This document shows, one piece after another, positions 22,294 to 33,924 of a DNA stretch of 61,181 bases (the first letter of the stretch is position 1; every line of letters starts with the position of its first letter). Where the stretch lies: positions 75,927,715 to 75,988,895 of the forward strand of contig CM055095.1 in NCBI GenBank assembly GCA_029204225.1, written 5' to 3'. The notes under the pieces were generated by a model. It was given only the letters and a program-made list of their open reading frames with translations. It searched no databases and had not been told where the DNA came from. This stretch comes from Diphasiastrum complanatum. Its lineage: Eukaryota > Streptophyta > Lycopodiopsida > Lycopodiales > Lycopodiaceae. Both the position numbers and the translations under genes were made by a program.

Positions 22294-23290
22294 GTAGCAT
22301 TCAAAGAATATTAGCAAAAAATTTTGGAAATTTCTTGGATGATCTATGTGTGCATGGACCAAACTCATAACACTTATCCAATTTGGAGAAAGTGCTACAA
22401 AAATGTCGCGACTTCCAGATCTCCTTGAATCCAGAAAAATGTCAATTTTGGGTAACACATGGCTTGATTCTCGGCCATATAGTGTCAACACATGGGATCG
22501 CCACAGATCTATCAAAGATCAGGATTATTGTTGATCTACCACCACTGGGGACGATCCGTGAAGTCTACATCTTCATGGGTCATGCTAACTATTATAAGAT
22601 CTTCATTCTGGATTTTGCAGAGTTAGCTCGACCAGTTTACAAGCTGACAACGGATCTACATTGGAACAAGGAAGCTCTAAAGGCTTTCCAAAAGCTTAAA
22701 GATGCATTGGTTTTAGCACAATCTTACGCCCACCCAATTGGTCCATTGAGTTTCATGTGCATACGGACGCATTGAAGTATGCAGTTGGAGCAGTCTTAAC
22801 CCAGCTAGGTGAACACGAAAAGGATTTTCCAATCCAATTTGCAAGCCGACAGCTCAGTGATATAGAAATGAATTATTCAAACATGGAATGGGAGGCACCA
22901 ACAATGATCTACGTGGTTAAGAAATTTCGGCATTACCTGATGGCCACACATTTCGCTTTTTATACGGACCATCAACCCTTGTTCTATCTTGTTAACAAAA
23001 CTTGCAACACCGGGAAAATCACCAAATGGCTACTTTTGTTATTGGAGTTTGATTTTTGGATAGTAGTTCGCAAGGGAAAACAACACTACATGGCAGATCA
23101 TGTGTCGCAAATCAAGGGAAAGGAGGTTGCAACCCAACTCGACGATGAGCTGGCCGATGCTGCCTTATTTTACGTGGACACAGTACCAGAATGGGCTGCC
23201 AACATTGTTAAATATCTAATGTGGGGCCAACCAGACAAGTCACTACCATATGCGGAACATCTAAAATTGATCTTGAAGGCTAGACCTTAT
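22294..23290 (+). pseudogene. Gyp1 reverse transcriptase (3' part) and RNase H
   Basis: Most of RT is deleted at about 22300. What remains starts at the active-site box (NFLDDLCVHG, 22329-22358), followed by NLEKVLQKCRDFQISLNPEK, the thumb region (FMGHANYYKIFILDFAELAR) and an RNase H domain. RNase H is read from SFMCIRTHALKYAVGAVL through QFASRQLSDIEMNYSNMEWE, FYTDHQPLFYLVN and GKQHYMADHVSQI. One frame shift near 22760 separates the RT end from RNase H. Deletion of the RT fingers and palm start makes the element incapable of its own reverse transcription. Confidence 0.88.
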
Positions 23291-24440
23291 TAGCTGATTG
23301 CCAGCCAGTTGTATCGAAGAGAACCAGATGGGATTTTTCAGCGGCGTATTCTCCCTCATGAGGCCACCCAGATCATTTCGCTTTCACATGAAGGCATGGG
23401 TGGAGGCCATTTTGCATCTGACATTACAGTTCGCAAGATCCTACAATCAGGATGTTGGTGGCCAACGATTCATAAGGATACGAAGGAATACTTGAGAAAG
23501 TGCGATGTGTGCCAAATGGCAAGGAGACCAACGAGACTGAATTATGACCTACTGCACCCGGTCTTAGTCCAAGCACCATTTGAAAAGTGGAGATTGGATT
23601 ACATCGGTCCAATTCACCTTGCAACAAAGAGTTCCCAGGCATGATACACAATCGTAGCCACAGACTATCTCACCAAGTGGGTCGAAGCCAAGGCAGTAAG
23701 AGTAGCTGATGCTAGGACCATTGCCAAGCTCCTTTATGAAAATATCATTGTGTGATTTGGATGTCCGATGGAGCTAGTCAGCGATCGCGGAAGTCATTTC
23801 ATCAATGAGACCATCAAGCTCCTGTTGGAGGAATTCTTCGTGATCCATAGAACCAGTACATCTTAATATCCTCGTGGTAATGGGCAGGCAGAATCATCCA
23901 TTAAGATCTTTTGTAGCGTGCTCACGAAAACAGTTGAAGCTAGCAGATCAGATTGGGAACATAAGTTGCATGCTGTTCTGTGGGCATTCAGGACAACATA
24001 TAAGGGAAGCACTGATCAAACACCTTTCCAATTGGTATATGGTCAAGACGTTGTAATGCCAGTAGAGTTTCTACTCCTTCATTAAGGATTGCTACAACCC
24101 AACGTCTAAATGAATCCAAATCTCTACAACTACGCCACGAAGCTCTACATAAACTCTGTGAAACATGCTTACTAGTTGTTCATGGACTGGCAGCTGAAAA
24201 GAAAAGACACAAAGCATGGCACGATTGCGGGTTACAAAAGAAGGATCTTCGCTCCGGAGATCTGGTCCTGATGTATAAAACCAAGGTGATCAAGGAAAAA
24301 TAAAAATTCATAGGCGAAGGTCCTTATCGGATCAAGGAAATTCTTAATCATGGAGCCATGAATTTAGAGAAGCTAGATGGGACACCGTTCGACACACCCA
24401 TCAATGGTAGCCGGTTGCACAAGTACTGGCCACCGTAGTG
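23291..24440 (+). pseudogene. Gyp1 integrase
   Basis: The zinc-binding domain reads HEGMGGGHFASDITVRKI, CWWPTIHKDTKEYLRKCDVC. The catalytic core has Asp in RLDYIGPIHLA, Asp in ELVSDRGSHFIN and Glu in GNGQAESSIK. The C-terminal part ends in RSGDLVLMYKTK, GEGPYRIKEILNHGAMNLEK and GSRLHKYWPP near 24430. There are in-frame stops at about 23292, 23642, 23754 and 23865, each explicable by one C-to-T (or G-to-A) change from a sensible codon. No chromodomain is seen after the core. With the tRNA-Asp PBS of the related Gyp2, this suggests the Athila/Tat side of plant gypsy elements; that assignment is an inference. Confidence 0.88.
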
Positions 24441-24796
24441 AGATAGATCTAGATTGGTGGTGACACGTTATAAAAAGCTATTCTGATAGACCATCACCAC
24501 TAGATTAGGAAGATCAAGCCAAATCAAGCTAGATCCATCAAGATTCGACCAGATCTGGCAAGATCAGAGAAATCCATCAGAATCCAAGAGGGATCCAGAT
24601 CCAAATGGGATCAAGCAGGAAGCAGATCATCAGATTATGCCAATAAGTCCCCTAAAAATTGCAGATAAGAGACCTCGATCTCAGTTACTATGGCAAATTA
24701 AGGGCAAAATTCAACCAAAATTGATGGAACTATTACTTATTATCCATCAGAACTTTCAGAGAACTACCAACAGTCAGACCAAGTAGGGATGAAACA

Positions 24797-26697
24797 ATGA
24801 GATTTTTCCCGGCGCTTTTTCATTCTGAGATTAACATGGGCCTCGCCCTCCATGCTTATGCCACCTGGGAAGCGCCAAAGACACGCTTTCACTTCTTGTA
24901 CCAAGGTACCATGTACAAGGTCAGGATTAACGCAAACTCGATGGTCACCATTGGCATTATGTCCAATGACCATCAGCCCATCTCCCATCGTCAGGCCAAA
25001 ACTTCCGTCAATCAGGCAGCTGCGCATTTGTTAAATAACGTTTTGGTTATTTCAACATTTTGCAAGGACAGAATCTAGTACAACACAAGCCCCTACCAGT
25101 GCCAGTGTACCGGCTGCTCCACCGACTTAACGATGGCATACTAGACTCTAGGCAAACACATCCTGGAGGCGGTAGTAGCCAAAGCTATTTTGGAAACCAG
25201 GATACTACACCTAGCCACAAGCAACACACAACTGCGAGCAGAACTCACAAAGTTGTAGCATGAGTTGATTCTAGCTCAACAACATGAACAAGAAGGGCAC
25301 CGGGAGATTGCCAAGCTGCAGTAGAAGGAGGAGGGCCTCAATTTATACATCCAAAGCCTCTCCAAAGCTCTGACAGAGGCCTCCACGAAGGTGCGGGAGC
25401 TTCAATCTGAAGCATCCCAATGGCTTGCTCCACTCCAGGCGCAACTACAGATTTACGAAGCAGAGAATACACACCTGGGGGCGGAAGTCAAAGCCCTACA
25501 AAATGAAAAGCTTGCCAAGTTAGCTCAACCTGCACCAGACTCAAGGCCACTATTTGAATCAGAGATGAATCTCTTTCGGTGTCAAGTGCAGGGCTATAGC
25601 CAAACCTTAAATAGCTACTAGGTAGAGTTTGATAAATATCGGACAAGGCCAAACAAGCCCTCAAGGCTTGCCAACAATTCATGGAGAAGAAGGCCTAGCC
25701 CACCTCCGTGGTGATTCCACCGCCACCTATTTTTTACGTTGCCCAGGCTAGTACAAGCCAGGACCAAAGCCAACAAGCAGCCGGGGGGTTCAGTCAAGAT
25801 CAAGGGTCCGAAGGCCAAGACCAAGGACCAACAACAATGGGTGCTGAGACGCAAGACCAAGGCCAAGGTGCAAGTACCAGCCAAAGCCAAGAAGAAGGAC
25901 ATACCACATCACCCAGAGGTTCACGCACCATATCTGCCAGCCGGGCCTTCCGAAAACCAAAGTCCGTGGAGGAGAAAATAAATGAATTACCACGAGTATC
26001 CCCACGAGTCTTCAAGAGGCGGCTGGCAGATATCGTTTTCAGCTCAAACAATAAAGGGCAAGGAGTTGCAAGCATTACCCACCCTCCAACCACAACCCGA
26101 GGTCAGTAGCTATTTGAAAGAGACCCTATGACCATCAAGGCCTATGTGACAAGTCCGCAACAATTACGGGTGAACACGCACTTCCTGCCATGTACACGAT
26201 GATCCAAATGGACGGAATGCGGCACCCCTGCGGACAAGATCACAATTCAAAACTTCAATTGGCCGATCATTCCATCAGAGTATGGTTGGACTACGGATGT
26301 AGATGCCAGAAGGGCTCTCACCACATTCGTGAATCACTTTTTTAACTACCCTGATCCAACAGTCCGCGCGACAGCCACTTACACTCGGAACTTTGAGCAT
26401 TTTGAAACTAAATGGGACAATTTTCTCACCCCCATATTCTTTGATACGAATAAGGCACTAGCTTCTGACAAAGTCGAAGATCAGCTGCCAGTCGCTTGTG
26501 TGTATTACCGAGCTGACCTTCTTGGCGATCCATGGACATGCAGATTCCAAACGTGGGTTGACCAAGACTGGCTGACAGGACTCCACAAGTCCCTTCACAC
26601 GCCCAAGGACTTGAAGAATCTGGACCACCTCAACTTTATGGAAGATGTCACGACCTATCTGATCCAATAGAGGCGGGCCAAGAAGACTCTTTACTGA
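24797..26697 (+). pseudogene. EPO-1: ORF downstream of Gyp1 integrase
   Basis: It starts MRFFPALFHSEINMG and keeps its frame to 25076, with domain text LHAYATWEAPKTRFHF and LYQGTMYKVRINANSM. A decayed linker follows. The coiled coil spans 25240-25620 (HREIAKLQ, EEGLNLYIQSLSKALTEAST, AENTHLGAEVKALQNEK). Next comes a Gln/Ser-rich repeat-like stretch (25740-25900, many QDQG) and a conserved C-terminal domain (25950-26690: KPKSVEEKINELPRVSPRVF, TFVNHFFNYPDPTVRATATY, YYRADLLGDPWTCRFQTW, HKSLHTPKDLKNLDHLNFME). It occupies the slot where Athila-type elements carry an env-like ORF, between integrase and 3' LTR. No transmembrane segment or signal peptide is obvious. Stops at 25256, 25322, 25619, 25696, 26107 and 26668 are TAG; five of these six face CAG in the Gyp4 copy, and 25696 faces CAA. 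Function unknown. Confidence 0.78.
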
Positions 26698-26743
26698 ACC
26701 GGCAGAGTGCCGAGGGACTGGCACTACTTCAGGCCATGGGTCC

Positions 26744-27113
26744 TGTTGGGGGTATTCCCAACGAATTGTAAATAAATAAATTCGACCAATAAAATTTGTT
26801 GCGAGATCATGGCATCCTGCGTGTATAAGCCCATGGCCCAATGAGCACGCAAGCTTAAGTTGTAGATAAAATAAAATAGACTTGGGCCTTTGAGTTAAAA
26901 TAAAACTAGAGCCCCAAAGTCATTTTTAAACTTAGAAATTACTATTTAGAGTTGGGTCCAAATTGGGACTCACATGAATCTTGTGAATTTCAATGTACTT
27001 TTTGTGGACCCTTGGATCAAGTTGGGTCCAAGATGAATGGATAGGATCAATGTAAATATTAGCCAATAAGGATCTGGGGCAAGGGCCTTTCCCATTTTAT
27101 AAAAAGGTACCAT
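26744..27113 (+). mobile_element. Gyp1 3' LTR, left half
   Basis: It begins TGTTGGGGGTATTCCCAAC and follows the Gyp4 LTR to AAAAAGGTACCAT. CopA starts at the next base. The last five bases, ACCAT, reappear at 38438-38442, where the rest of the LTR resumes. Together the halves make an LTR of about 820 bp. Confidence 0.93.
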
Positions 27114-28018
27114 TGTCAAATTTCAGAGCTTATGGACTGAAATTGATCTACAAATGATCACAAAGAGTGATTGGTAGCTTGGCATCTTGATCTATATCAA
27201 GACTAGCTTCCAAATCTAGCTTCTACTTGACAATCTTTGTGATTCCAAGCAAGAACAATAAAAAAACATAATCCACGGCTTCACACGTGTAAAGTACAAC
27301 TAATGTACGGCGTGAACGATCTCTTGCGAGAGTGCATAGATTGGGACCTAGATAAGGACAAGCTCTTTACAAGCTACAAGTCTCGTTGTGGGACAATAGC
27401 ATAAAGATGATGATCGAACAACTGATCCACGATCAGAGTCACCAACACATGCCAAGGGAAAAAAACCGATTACTTTGGATCCCCCATTTGGAGACTCTCC
27501 AAAAGAAAAAGCTCCGATCACCTTTGAAGATCTAAGTATGAAGCCATCAAAGAGTGTCAAGACCTGATTACTTATTATTTACAAAGCATTCATTCACAAA
27601 GAAAGTACTTAAGAGAGTCAAAACACAATGATAGCTTCACAAACCAAGATTTCTCATCATTGGCTCAATAATGGATCCATCATGGATCAAGTAAAAATTC
27701 ACCATAATCTCTCTCTAAGCTGCATCCAACACGTGTAGGATAGCTCATTGTACTTATCCATATCCACTTTGGATAAGATCTATCAATTTTGCCACATCAT
27801 CCATTGGTGGTTTGTGTTGACCTTCTAGATTCCTACAATCTAGGACCTAACTCCTATGATTTAGGAGATGTCATATTAGACTCAAATGAAAGCTAATCAA
27901 AATGGATCTGAATATTACAAGTGTCATTTCACACGTGTGGATAGGTCCTTACACGTGTGGATCCACATAGATGTCTAATATTAATCAAAAACCATGTGAA
28001 AATTGCTAAATTCTAACA
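27114..28018 (-). mobile_element. CopA 3' LTR (minus)
   Basis: A 905-bp LTR starts TGTCAAAT and ends TTCTAACA in plus-strand reading. Its last 415 bases match 38038-38437. On its right is a purine tract on the minus strand. On its left is the ACCAT half of the target-site duplication shared with the right end of CopA. The segment holds several ACACGTGT palindromes, as do the other copia LTRs here. Confidence 0.9.
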
Positions 28019-28034
28019 CTCCTCCTCAATTTTT
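28019..28034 (-). promoter_or_regulatory. Polypurine tract of CopA
   Basis: The minus strand reads AAAAATTGAGGAGGAG directly before the LTR start TGTTAG. Confidence 0.8.
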
Positions 28035-30048
28035 ACATGATACAACTATAGTACATCTATCTACAACACCTAAGGCTGATGTTAACTTGATAAATGAAGA
28101 CTTTGGCAAGGCTTTAATGAGTAGATCAGCAAGGCAATCTGAAGAAGACACTTGATGTAGCTTGATCTCCTTTGCTTGAACCTTTTCCCTCATAAAATGG
28201 TGAGCAATCTGTATGTGCTTGCTCCTTGCATGGATTGTGGGATTGATTGCTAATGCTTGGATTGATTGATTGTCACAAAATATTGTTGGCTGCTCCTCAG
28301 CCTCCATGACTTGCAATTCCACCAAAAGCCTCTTCAACCGTAGGATCTCCTTTGTTGTGGATGTTAGTGCCTTGTATTCCGATTCGGTTGAAGATAGAGA
28401 AATAGTATCTTGCTTTTGGAAAGCCAAGACACTATGCCATTGCAAAGAAAGGTAACAAAAGCACTTGTGGACCTCCTATCCACCTTATCACCTGCAAAAT
28501 CAGCATCCAAATATGCCCTTAAGGCTAGATTAGATCCATCATATAAAATGCCAAAGTTCTTGGTGGCCAAGATGTACCTCAACACCCTTTTTGCATTTTT
28601 CCAATGACAAACCAATGGATTTTGCATAGATTGGCTTAGTTTGCCTACACTATAACTTAGATCAGGTCTAGTTATAGTAAGATAGATCAAGGAGCCTACA
28701 AGTTTCCTATATAGTGTGATGTCCAAAGGATGCTTCATCATCACTATTGGAAACTTTTACATTTTGCTCCATAGGAGTTTCTACTCCTTTACAATCTTTA
28801 ATTTCAAGCTTTTCTAAGATAGAAGAAGCATATTTGGATTGACAAATAAAACTCAAATCTTTGCCTCTTGAAACTTCTATTCCTAATATGAAATTAAGAT
28901 TACCAAGATCCACCATCTTAAACTCCTTAAACAATGCTAATTTCACTTCTTGTATACCATCAGGATCATTTCCACTAAGGATAATGTCATCAACATACAA
29001 AATGAGAATGATGATCTTACCATCATTAAATCTTAAGTACAAAGAAGGATCATAAGCACTTACAACAAACTTAATAGAGTTTAAAAAGGTATTCAACCTA
29101 GAGTACCAAGCTCTAGGTGCTTGCTTAAGCCCATAAAGGCTTCTTAGCAACAAACACACTTTTTTTTCTTGATCTTCTTTGATGAAGCCCTCGAGTTGCC
29201 TCATGAAAATATCCTCTTCCAAATATCCATTGAGAAAAGCATTAGTCATATCAAGTTGAAATAGAGGCCAATTGAAAGTAGTTGCAAGAGAAATAATCAA
29301 CCTATGGAAACTAGGTTAGCAACAAGAGCAAAAGTTTCATCAAAATCTACTCCCTTGGTTTGCAAGAATCCCTTTGCCACTAGCCTTGCCTTGTGTTTGT
29401 TGATGCTCCCATCTTCATTGTACTTCAATCTATGGATCCATTTGCACTCAAGTGGCTTTCTTCCTTGAGGAAGATCCACAAGCTTCCATGTATGATTCTC
29501 CATAAGAGCATCATACTCCTTTTGCATGGCATCCCTCCATTCTTGTGACTCCATAGCTTCTTCAAGGCAACTTGGCTCATCAAACATAGAAGTTAGAAAA
29601 GTGTAAGAGGTAAGTGAATGTAGATCTTCCCTTTGTTCACCTTTGTCAACATAGGTGAGCCTTGAGGCTTGGCCTTCCTTCTTGTAGATCTCCTTGGAGT
29701 CCTCGGATCTTGAGATGGATCTTCAAGATCTTGATCACATGTAGGCTCCTCCTCAAACCTTACAAGATCCTTGACATAAGATGGATTATAAGCTTTCTCA
29801 TTCAACTTGAAGTAGTTACCTTCATCAAAAGTAACATCTCTACTCACTAAAATCTTCTTAGTGATAGGATTATGGACTCTATATCCTTTGCTATTTTCAG
29901 CATAATCAACAAAGATCCCTTTAATAGAAGTAGGATCATCCTTTTTTCTTGTATCTAATGCTTGAAAAACATAGCAAGTAGATCCGAAAATTCTTAGATC
30001 TTTAAGATTTGGCTTCTTACAAAATAGAGCCTCATAAGATGTTATGCC
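28035..30048 (-). pseudogene. CopA RNase H, reverse transcriptase and integrase C-terminus (left part)
   Basis: From right to left on the minus strand: integrase C-terminal part (ITSYEALFCKKPNLKDLRIF, SIKGIFVDYAENSKGY) at 30048-29593; RT N-terminal part (ESQEWRDAMQKEYDALMENH, CKWIHRLKY) at 29587-29297; RT core at 29300-28707 with an intact LYVDDIILSGND box; and RNase H at 28744-28035 (AYLDADFAGDKVDRRS, LSSTESEYKALT, NPTIHARSKHIQIAHHFMRE). Breaks occur near 29590, 29298, 28740 and 28440. The integrase is cut at 30048 by CopN and resumes at 36428. The closest relatives in the window are CopB and, less closely, CopD. Confidence 0.92.
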
Positions 30049-30703
30049 TGTGAAAATTGTCAACATTTCCTAGCTAGTTTGAGGCCTAAATTGGCTAAAA
30101 TTGTAAATAGTTTTGGTTCTGGAGTTTTGCACGTGTGAACCAGGCCACAATGTTTTTATTTACTGTATTTTTTCAGTATGATGAAGTGTCAAACTTCATA
30201 CCCTTCAAAATGAGACCATTTTGATGTATTTTGGTCATATAAGCCATTTTTAGCTATTTTTCCTATATAGGGAATATCTAGGGTCAAGTACCTTCTAGAG
30301 AGAGGAGAGAGAGTCATCTTCCTCATCCATAAATAGTAGAGAAGTCGTGGAGAACAGGTTGGAGAAACCTTTTGTATGCTTCATTGAGATCAATAGATCA
30401 TTGTCATTGTTTCTTCCTCCATTGAGAGCATTGTTGTGTGTATTGTCTTCAAGCTATTGTGTATGATCTTAGGTGCTTTCCAAAAGTGATAGGCTGATGT
30501 ATTATGGACTGTATAATGCTATTTTGGGCCGCACTTGATGTTTATGGAAGTTTCCATTTGTGATAAATGCTTTTTGATCAAGTTCTTTGCATTCTAGGTA
30601 GCATAGAATGTGTTGCCAATTCCTAGCTTATGTAGTTTGGAGTGCAAGCATTCAAGCCAATGATCTTGGAGTTTAGATCCACTTAGGATCTGTATTTTTC
30701 ACA
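30049..30703 (+). mobile_element. CopN 5' LTR
   Basis: A 655-bp LTR starts TGTGAAAATTG and ends TTTTTCACA. It matches the 3' LTR at 35773-36427 base for base except two transitions (30340 A versus 36064 G, 30542 T versus 36266 C). The flanks are ATGCC on both outer sides of the element. A TATA-like CCTATATAGGG lies near 30264-30274, a plausible U3 promoter site. Confidence 0.98.
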
Positions 30704-30716
30704 TGGTATCAGAGCT
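30704..30716 (+). promoter_or_regulatory. CopN primer-binding site (initiator tRNA-Met)
   Basis: TGGTATCAGAGCT directly follows the LTR end. This is the usual PBS of plant copia elements. Confidence 0.96.
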
Positions 30717-31875
30717 GGTTGGCTTCTATTTACAGTAAGTATTCCATTTTTGGTGATATTTGGATGTTTGATCAAGTTCTAGCATGATTTTGCATTGCTT
30801 TGTTGATCAAATCTTACTAACCTTTGTTTTGTGAGTTGAACTTGTGGATCAAAAGCATATTTCAGGTCTATTGAAGATCAGAGGCTGAAAAGAAACTATT
30901 TTGGATCAGATCATAACACCTAATCATTTGTGATTGTGAGGCTTGTGCATATTCAATACTAACAATGTTCTTTTCAATCCTATTGTTGACAATCTCCATT
31001 CTTGGATGAACACTCTCCTTAAGTGGATGAAACTTCTCCTTAAGTGGATGACAAATGCTCTTTTGAGTGAGTTGTAATTCTCCTAAAGGCTGAGCAAAGC
31101 TCCCATTTGGATGAAAGATCCCCTTTTTTGGGTGAACATATTGTAAGCTCCATTGTGAAGAGCATATTGTAAAGATTGTCATCAATTTTGGCATAAATTT
31201 TGGTGTACTTTGTTGAGCATGTAAGTAACTCTCCTTATGTAATTTGATTGGAGCATTTGCTGGAAGGTGTTAACCATTATGCAAGTGTGTTTTCAGGTTC
31301 TTAACAGGTTGAGGAACATTCTCATGTGAAGTGATCTTAGATCTACATCTAAACACCAAGATTTGACAAGATAGTGAAGCTAGTCTTGTGATTCACTAAG
31401 TGTGCTCATTCATTCACCTCTAAATCTTGTATTTATCACTTGCTGGAGTTTATAAACTTTTAGAAGTGTGGTTTACATGTGGTTTTACAGGTTGAATCAA
31501 TATCTTAGTGTGTTGATCATATGTTGATCAAGTTTGTTCATTACTAGGTAATCTTGGCATCCTAGTTTTGGGTATTTTCTAAGAATGCAAGTAACTCTTC
31601 ACACCATAACTTGATTTGGTCACTTGCTGGAAAGTTTGAGAGCTTAAGCAAGAGTGTGTTCAGGTTGGTTTGATTTTGTAATCCATTCTTAGTGTGTGCA
31701 AAGTGTTGCATGTGTTTCAATCTTCCTTTCTATGCTTGGAAACCATCTAGGTTCAAGATAGAAGTGTTTTAGGGTCCTAAATCTTCATAGATCTCTTTAT
31801 CTATCATTTGTTGAGAGAAAAGTGAGTGCTAAGTGCTTTAGGACAGAACCTAAAAGTTGAAGAAACATTAGAATC
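30717..31875 (+). other. CopN leader with repeated modules
   Basis: About 1.16 kb of non-coding leader lies between PBS and gag. Three related modules of about 80-100 bases recur at roughly 31206-31310, 31425-31495 and 31580-31665. Each has text like CACTTGCTGGAAAGT near its middle and closes in CAGGTT. A smaller duplication, CTCCTTAAGTGGATGA, appears twice at about 31015-31050. Confidence 0.7.
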
Positions 31876-33924
31876 ATGGCTTCCAATGGTGGGATCATGC
31901 TAGAGTCTAGTGAAAGGTTGAGTTCATCAAACTACTCTACTTGGAAAGTGAGGATGGAGTCCTTACTTGAGTTGAATGAACTCATGGACATAGTTGCAGA
32001 AATTGAAGAGAGACCTCTCACACTTCAAGAGCAACAAAGGTTTGATAAGAAGGCCAAAAGGGCTCTTCATATCATTAAAATGAATGTTACAAATGAACTT
32101 CTCAAGGAAGTTGGAAAGTGTCAAAGTGCAAGTGAGGCATGGAATGCCTTAAAGAAGCTCTTTGAATCAAAGTCCACATCTAGGGTATTGACCCTAAGGA
32201 GACAAATATTTTCTAGTAGGCAAAGAGAGGGTGAAAGTGCTCATGCATTTATCTTGAGAGTTAAGTCCCTAAGTGATGATTTAGCATGCATTGATGAGAA
32301 CATAAAAGATGGTGAAATAGTCCAAGTTATGTTGAATGGTTTGCTAAATGAACATGCTAACCTTGTGCAAAGTTTTGCCATTCAAAGAGTCTTGCCAAGT
32401 GTGGTTGACTTGCAAGAAATCTTATTGGCTGAAGAACATAGGTTGCAATCAAAGCTTGATGGTGCATCCTTGCAAGGTGGAGGTGAAGAGGCTTTCTTCA
32501 CAAAAGGCAAATTCAAGGGCAAAGGTAAAGGCAAAGGGAAATGGTCCAAAGGTGGTAACTTTGATCATGATGATCACTCTTCCTCTTCCTCTTCTACTAA
32601 GAACAATAAGTCAAAGTTCAAGTGCTTTTATTGTGGGATAAAAGGTCATTTTGCAAATGAATGTTATAAGAAGAAAAGAGAGCAAGGAGAGAGGCAAGGA
32701 AATCTTACAATAGATGAGGAAGAACATAACACATGTGAATCACTTGTTATGACTTCAAGTTTGTTAGCCAACATAGATGATAATGATCCTTGGTGGATTG
32801 ATAGTGGAGCCTCATCTCACATGACAAGACATAAGGAATACTTTACATCCTTATTGTCTTATGAGGGAGAAGGTAACATCATCTACACTGCAAATGATGG
32901 TCAATGTGACATCAAAGGCATAGGCACTATTCCTATTTCCCTTTCAACAAATAGGAAAGCAAATCTTGAAAATGTTTTGTACATTCCTTCAATCACTAAG
33001 AATTTGCTTAGTGTAAGTCAAATGATTGACAAAGGACTTGATGTGGAGTTCATTGGAGATGCATGTTTGATAAGTAAATGTGGATCCTTGATTGCTCAAG
33101 GTAGGAGGCATGGTAAACTTTTCAAGCTTGATGCATGTGTGATCTCTAATCATGAAGGATGTATGGCTAGGGAGCAATTGACAAACCAAGAAGTTTGGCA
33201 CAAGAGGTTGGGCCATCCCAACTTCAAATCTTTGGAGGTAATGGCAAAGAAAGAGCTTGTTCTTGGTCTCCCTAAAAGTCTTGTTGCAAACAATAGTGTT
33301 TGTGAACATTGTGCCTTGTCCAAATCTCATAGACTTGCTTATTCTAGATCTACTTCTAGATCTAAAGAAGCTTTTCAACTTGTGCATTCTGATATTCATT
33401 CTTCTAGTACAACTAGCAATGGTGGGGCAAAGATGTATGCAACTTTCATTGATGACTTTAGTAGGTATACTTGGATCTATCTTCTTAAAAGTAAGGATGA
33501 AGTGTTTGCTGCATTTGTCAAGTTCAAGAATGAAATGGAAAACCAATTCAATACAAAGATCAAATGCTTAAGATCTGATAATGGAGGGGAATACACCTCA
33601 AATAGGTTCAAAGACTTTTGTATAGCACATGGGATTAAGAGGGAGATGTCTAGTCCTAGGACTCCACAACAGAATGGAGTGGCCGAGAGGAAGAATAGAA
33701 CCCTTTGTGAATGTGCCAAGGCAATGAGACTACATGCTAATCTTGCTAAGTCTTTTTGGGGGGAAGCTTTAGCATGTGCTAACTATCTATGTAATAGATG
33801 GACATTTGGATCTATCATTGTAGGATCTTTGGATGTACATGTTTTGTCAATATCACACTTGATGATAGAACTAAAGAAGATCCTTCATCAAAGAAGGGTG
33901 TGTTTGTTGGCTATAGTGAAGTAA
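31876..33924 (+). CDS. CopN gag, protease and integrase polyprotein, frameshifted at the 3' end
   Basis: A 682-codon ORF starts at MASNGGIMLESSERLSS. Gag fills residues 1-240. The zinc knuckle CFYCGIKGHFANEC is at 250-263 after a lysine-rich stretch. The protease motif WWIDSGASSHMT has its catalytic Asp at 309. The gag-pre-integrase domain contains VWHKRLGHPNFKS and CEHCALSKSH. The integrase triad is Asp506 (HSDIHS), Asp568 (RSDNGGE) and Glu604 (GVAERKN), giving the expected 35-residue spacing between the last two. After NYLCNR (33797) about 28 residues expected from CopD are missing, and the frame shifts, so the last 35 or so residues are out of register. Family knowledge: a full copia polyprotein would continue into RT. 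All catalytic residues are intact up to the break. Confidence 0.95.
   Translation: MASNGGIMLESSERLSSSNYSTWKVRMESLLELNELMDIVAEIEERPLTLQEQQRFDKKAKRALHIIKMNVTNELLKEVGKCQSASEAWNALKKLFESKSTSRVLTLRRQIFSSRQREGESAHAFILRVKSLSDDLACIDENIKDGEIVQVMLNGLLNEHANLVQSFAIQRVLPSVVDLQEILLAEEHRLQSKLDGASLQGGGEEAFFTKGKFKGKGKGKGKWSKGGNFDHDDHSSSSSSTKNNKSKFKCFYCGIKGHFANECYKKKREQGERQGNLTIDEEEHNTCESLVMTSSLLANIDDNDPWWIDSGASSHMTRHKEYFTSLLSYEGEGNIIYTANDGQCDIKGIGTIPISLSTNRKANLENVLYIPSITKNLLSVSQMIDKGLDVEFIGDACLISKCGSLIAQGRRHGKLFKLDACVISNHEGCMAREQLTNQEVWHKRLGHPNFKSLEVMAKKELVLGLPKSLVANNSVCEHCALSKSHRLAYSRSTSRSKEAFQLVHSDIHSSSTTSNGGAKMYATFIDDFSRYTWIYLLKSKDEVFAAFVKFKNEMENQFNTKIKCLRSDNGGEYTSNRFKDFCIAHGIKREMSSPRTPQQNGVAERKNRTLCECAKAMRLHANLAKSFWGEALACANYLCNRWTFGSIIVGSLDVHVLSISHLMIELKKILHQRRVCLLAIVK

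Noticed and set aside
33798-33924. Programmed frameshift between the two CopN frames
   Set aside because: The overlap coincides with loss of about 28 conserved residues that CopD retains, so a deletion explains it better than a recoding site.
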